Positions 62,792 to 64,000 of a stretch of 64,000 nucleotides of DNA are shown piece after piece. The stretch spans positions 434,001 through 498,000 of the forward strand of contig OX595996.1 of the NCBI GenBank assembly GCA_951394045.1, written 5' to 3'. Both the position numbers and the translations under genes were made by a program. This DNA comes from Nitzschia sp. DOCU1. Its lineage: Eukaryota; Bacillariophyta; Bacillariophyceae; Bacillariales; Bacillariaceae. Numbering within the stretch: position 1 is the first letter of the stretch; each line of letters opens with the position of its first letter. Under the pieces are notes generated by a model. The model saw nothing but the letters and a program-made list of their open reading frames with translations. It did not search any database and was not told where the DNA came from.

Positions 62792-63778
62792 TTATTGGGC
62801 AGTTATGGTGGTTTTCTTTTGGGCTTCCAATCGTTTATTCCGTTTTCGTTCCTTTCTCGCAATCAATGCTTTAGCCCGTTCCACTTCGTCCGTGGTCATA
62901 CCTTTGCCGCCAGAGGCCATGTAGCGCTTGCAAAGCTTCTTGTTTTCGTCGCGCTGGGATTTGGCTGTCAATGGCTTGGACGACGGAGATTCCAGTCTTT
63001 GGGAATCATCGTTCTCTGCCTTGGACTCTGACGGAACCGAACTAGTACCGTCGTCACTTCTAGCCTTGTCGTATTGATCCTTTCCTAATTTCTTTTGCTT
63101 TCTGCGCTCGTCTCGGGTAATCAGAATCTTGGCTCGCTCGACATCGGCGTCCGACATGCCCGCCCCACCGGTTTCCTGATACAGCTTGCGTAGCTTCTGG
63201 TTTTTGGAAAGCGTTTCAGAATCCGCCTGTTTGGACCATACCAGCGGTTTGCTAGTCAGAGGGTCATGGCGAGATTTTCGTGGAGAATAAGAACCGCTAC
63301 TAGTATTCAAGCCGCCATTCTCAACACCACTGTTGTTGGGTCGTTTTTCATTGCAGGACGGTTCTTTGCAAACATCACGGCTCGCAAAATTGCGATACTG
63401 ACAAGACGGACAGGTCCAGGCTCCTGCTTCATCCCGTGCATCATTGGTAGAACGAATGGCGTTTTTCTTGTATGGTTGCCTGGATCCAATGAACGGTGCC
63501 ACTTGAATATGATCGGGCCGTCTCTCATTGCACATCTTGGAGTTACACCACTTTCGACTAGCAAAATTCTCGTTGCCACAACCTGGACATTTCCACGCCC
63601 CGACTTCTCTCATTGGATCATGGTCTGCATTCGTTTCGGATGCTGGCAGTGATTGCTCCTGCCTTTGCCGCTTCTTCTTGGCTTCTGCCATATCCTTGCG
63701 GTCGACTTCGCGTTGCTCGTCTTCGGTACGCTGACGTTTCTCAGCTCTTCGACGAATAGCTTCTTCCGACCTTGCCAT
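62792..63778 (-). CDS. RanBP2-type zinc-finger protein with duplicated C-terminal motif
   Basis: The protein has 328 residues. A charged, Lys/Glu/Arg-rich helix begins it. Two RanBP2-type zinc fingers follow: GAWKCPGCGNENFASRKWCN at about residue 60 and GAWTCPSCQYRNFASRDVCK at about 117, each completed by a downstream Cys. This spacing is that of ZRANB2-type fingers, which bind single-stranded RNA at GGU-like sites. The C-terminal half carries two copies of a ~38-residue charged motif: KLRKLYQETGGAGMSDADVE and KLCKRYMASGGKGMTTDEVE, each followed by RAK-LI-R-ERRK-KL. The motif is not one I can name. Nuclear RNA binding, perhaps in splicing, is inferred from the fingers and basic composition. 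Confidence 0.8.
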   Translation of the reverse strand: MARSEEAIRRRAEKRQRTEDEQREVDRKDMAEAKKKRQRQEQSLPASETNADHDPMREVGAWKCPGCGNENFASRKWCNSKMCNERRPDHIQVAPFIGSRQPYKKNAIRSTNDARDEAGAWTCPSCQYRNFASRDVCKEPSCNEKRPNNSGVENGGLNTSSGSYSPRKSRHDPLTSKPLVWSKQADSETLSKNQKLRKLYQETGGAGMSDADVERAKILITRDERRKQKKLGKDQYDKARSDDGTSSVPSESKAENDDSQRLESPSSKPLTAKSQRDENKKLCKRYMASGGKGMTTDEVERAKALIARKERKRNKRLEAQKKTTITAQ

Positions 63779-64000
63779 GATTGATTTTGTTGATCTTTGT
63801 GTTCTCTATTCTGGATAGCAAGTATTATGGTTCCAATCTTTCCGGAAACGGAAAAACTTTTTTTTATTTTTCCCCCGACATGACCCGAAGCCAAAATCTT
63901 TTCGATCGCCAGATCGCCGGGCAAGCTTCGGATTGGAGGGAAAATCACGGTCCAACGCGTAGATAAGTCCCGTAGACCATAGTAGAAAATTGAACGTTGG
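63779..64000. other. Upstream flank of the zinc-finger gene, window end
   Basis: This is the promoter side of the zinc-finger gene. A T-run occurs at 63858-63865. No gene is seen before the window ends. Confidence 0.4.

Overview
The window reads as nuclear DNA of a photosynthetic stramenopile, most likely a diatom. The evidence: short GT-AG introns (about 70-190 bp); monocistronic genes on both strands with intergenic gaps of 0.3-1.2 kb; several proteins beginning with a signal peptide followed by an aromatic-residue (NAF/QAF/NAW type) plastid presequence; a single-DBD HSF factor with a long glutamine/serine-rich tail; and eukaryote-only families (POT1, MHF1/CENP-S, exosome Mtr3, calpain, P2X, leishmanolysin). 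I saw no bacterial operons, tRNA, rRNA or CRISPR array.

The standout is at 7.9-12.0 kb: two tandem, three-exon genes for the photosystem II reaction-centre protein D1 (psbA), a gene that to my knowledge is kept in the plastid genome of photosynthetic eukaryotes. Each copy has two spliceosomal introns, a C-ending nuclear codon style, an N-terminal signal peptide plus plastid transit-like region, a full-length D1 body with all the redox and Mn-cluster ligands I can check, and a 16-residue C-terminal extension. The copies differ at six codons, all synonymous, so both look maintained as protein-coding genes.

Layout. 0.3-3.2 kb: an MHF1/CENP-S histone-fold protein and a membrane C2-domain protein. 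3.8-6.75 kb: a perfect 1478-bp tandem duplication, each unit carrying a broken, plastid-type MnmG (GidA/MTO1) gene. 6.75-12.1 kb: the psbA tandem pair with duplicated upstream and downstream flanks. 12.8-16.3 kb: a second membrane/C2-like protein distantly similar to the first, and a spliced calpain. 16.5-20.9 kb: exosome Mtr3-like subunit and an HSF on the minus strand. 22.2-27.2 kb: an RGG/lysine-rich unknown, a three-exon TLC-domain membrane protein, and a small unknown protein. 28.2-35.9 kb: a queuosine-salvage (DUF2419/QNG1) gene, then a duplicated gene set: membrane-anchored methyltransferase A (frameshifted), XseA-like A (frameshifted), XseA-like B (intact frame), methyltransferase B (intact). 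36.4-45.6 kb: an unknown, a SAM-domain/glycine-zipper protein, a 2OG-Fe(II) oxygenase, a class II glutamine amidotransferase, an omega-type GST, a secreted unknown and a MAPEG protein. 46.2-49.7 kb: a GH28 pectinase-like protein and a P2X-type ion channel. 49.9-57.7 kb: a 1286-residue protein with four SET-like modules and a spliced POT1-like telomere protein. 58.4-63.8 kb: a three-exon leishmanolysin peptidase, a DUF98/chorismate-lyase-like plastid protein and a RanBP2-type zinc-finger protein.

Apart from the psbA pair and the methyltransferase/XseA cluster, neighbours show no functional coupling. The region is rich in recent tandem duplication (MnmG fragment, psbA, methyltransferase/XseA, MAPEG 3' end). 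A 10-bp palindrome, CTACCGGTAG, recurs five times, only between genes.
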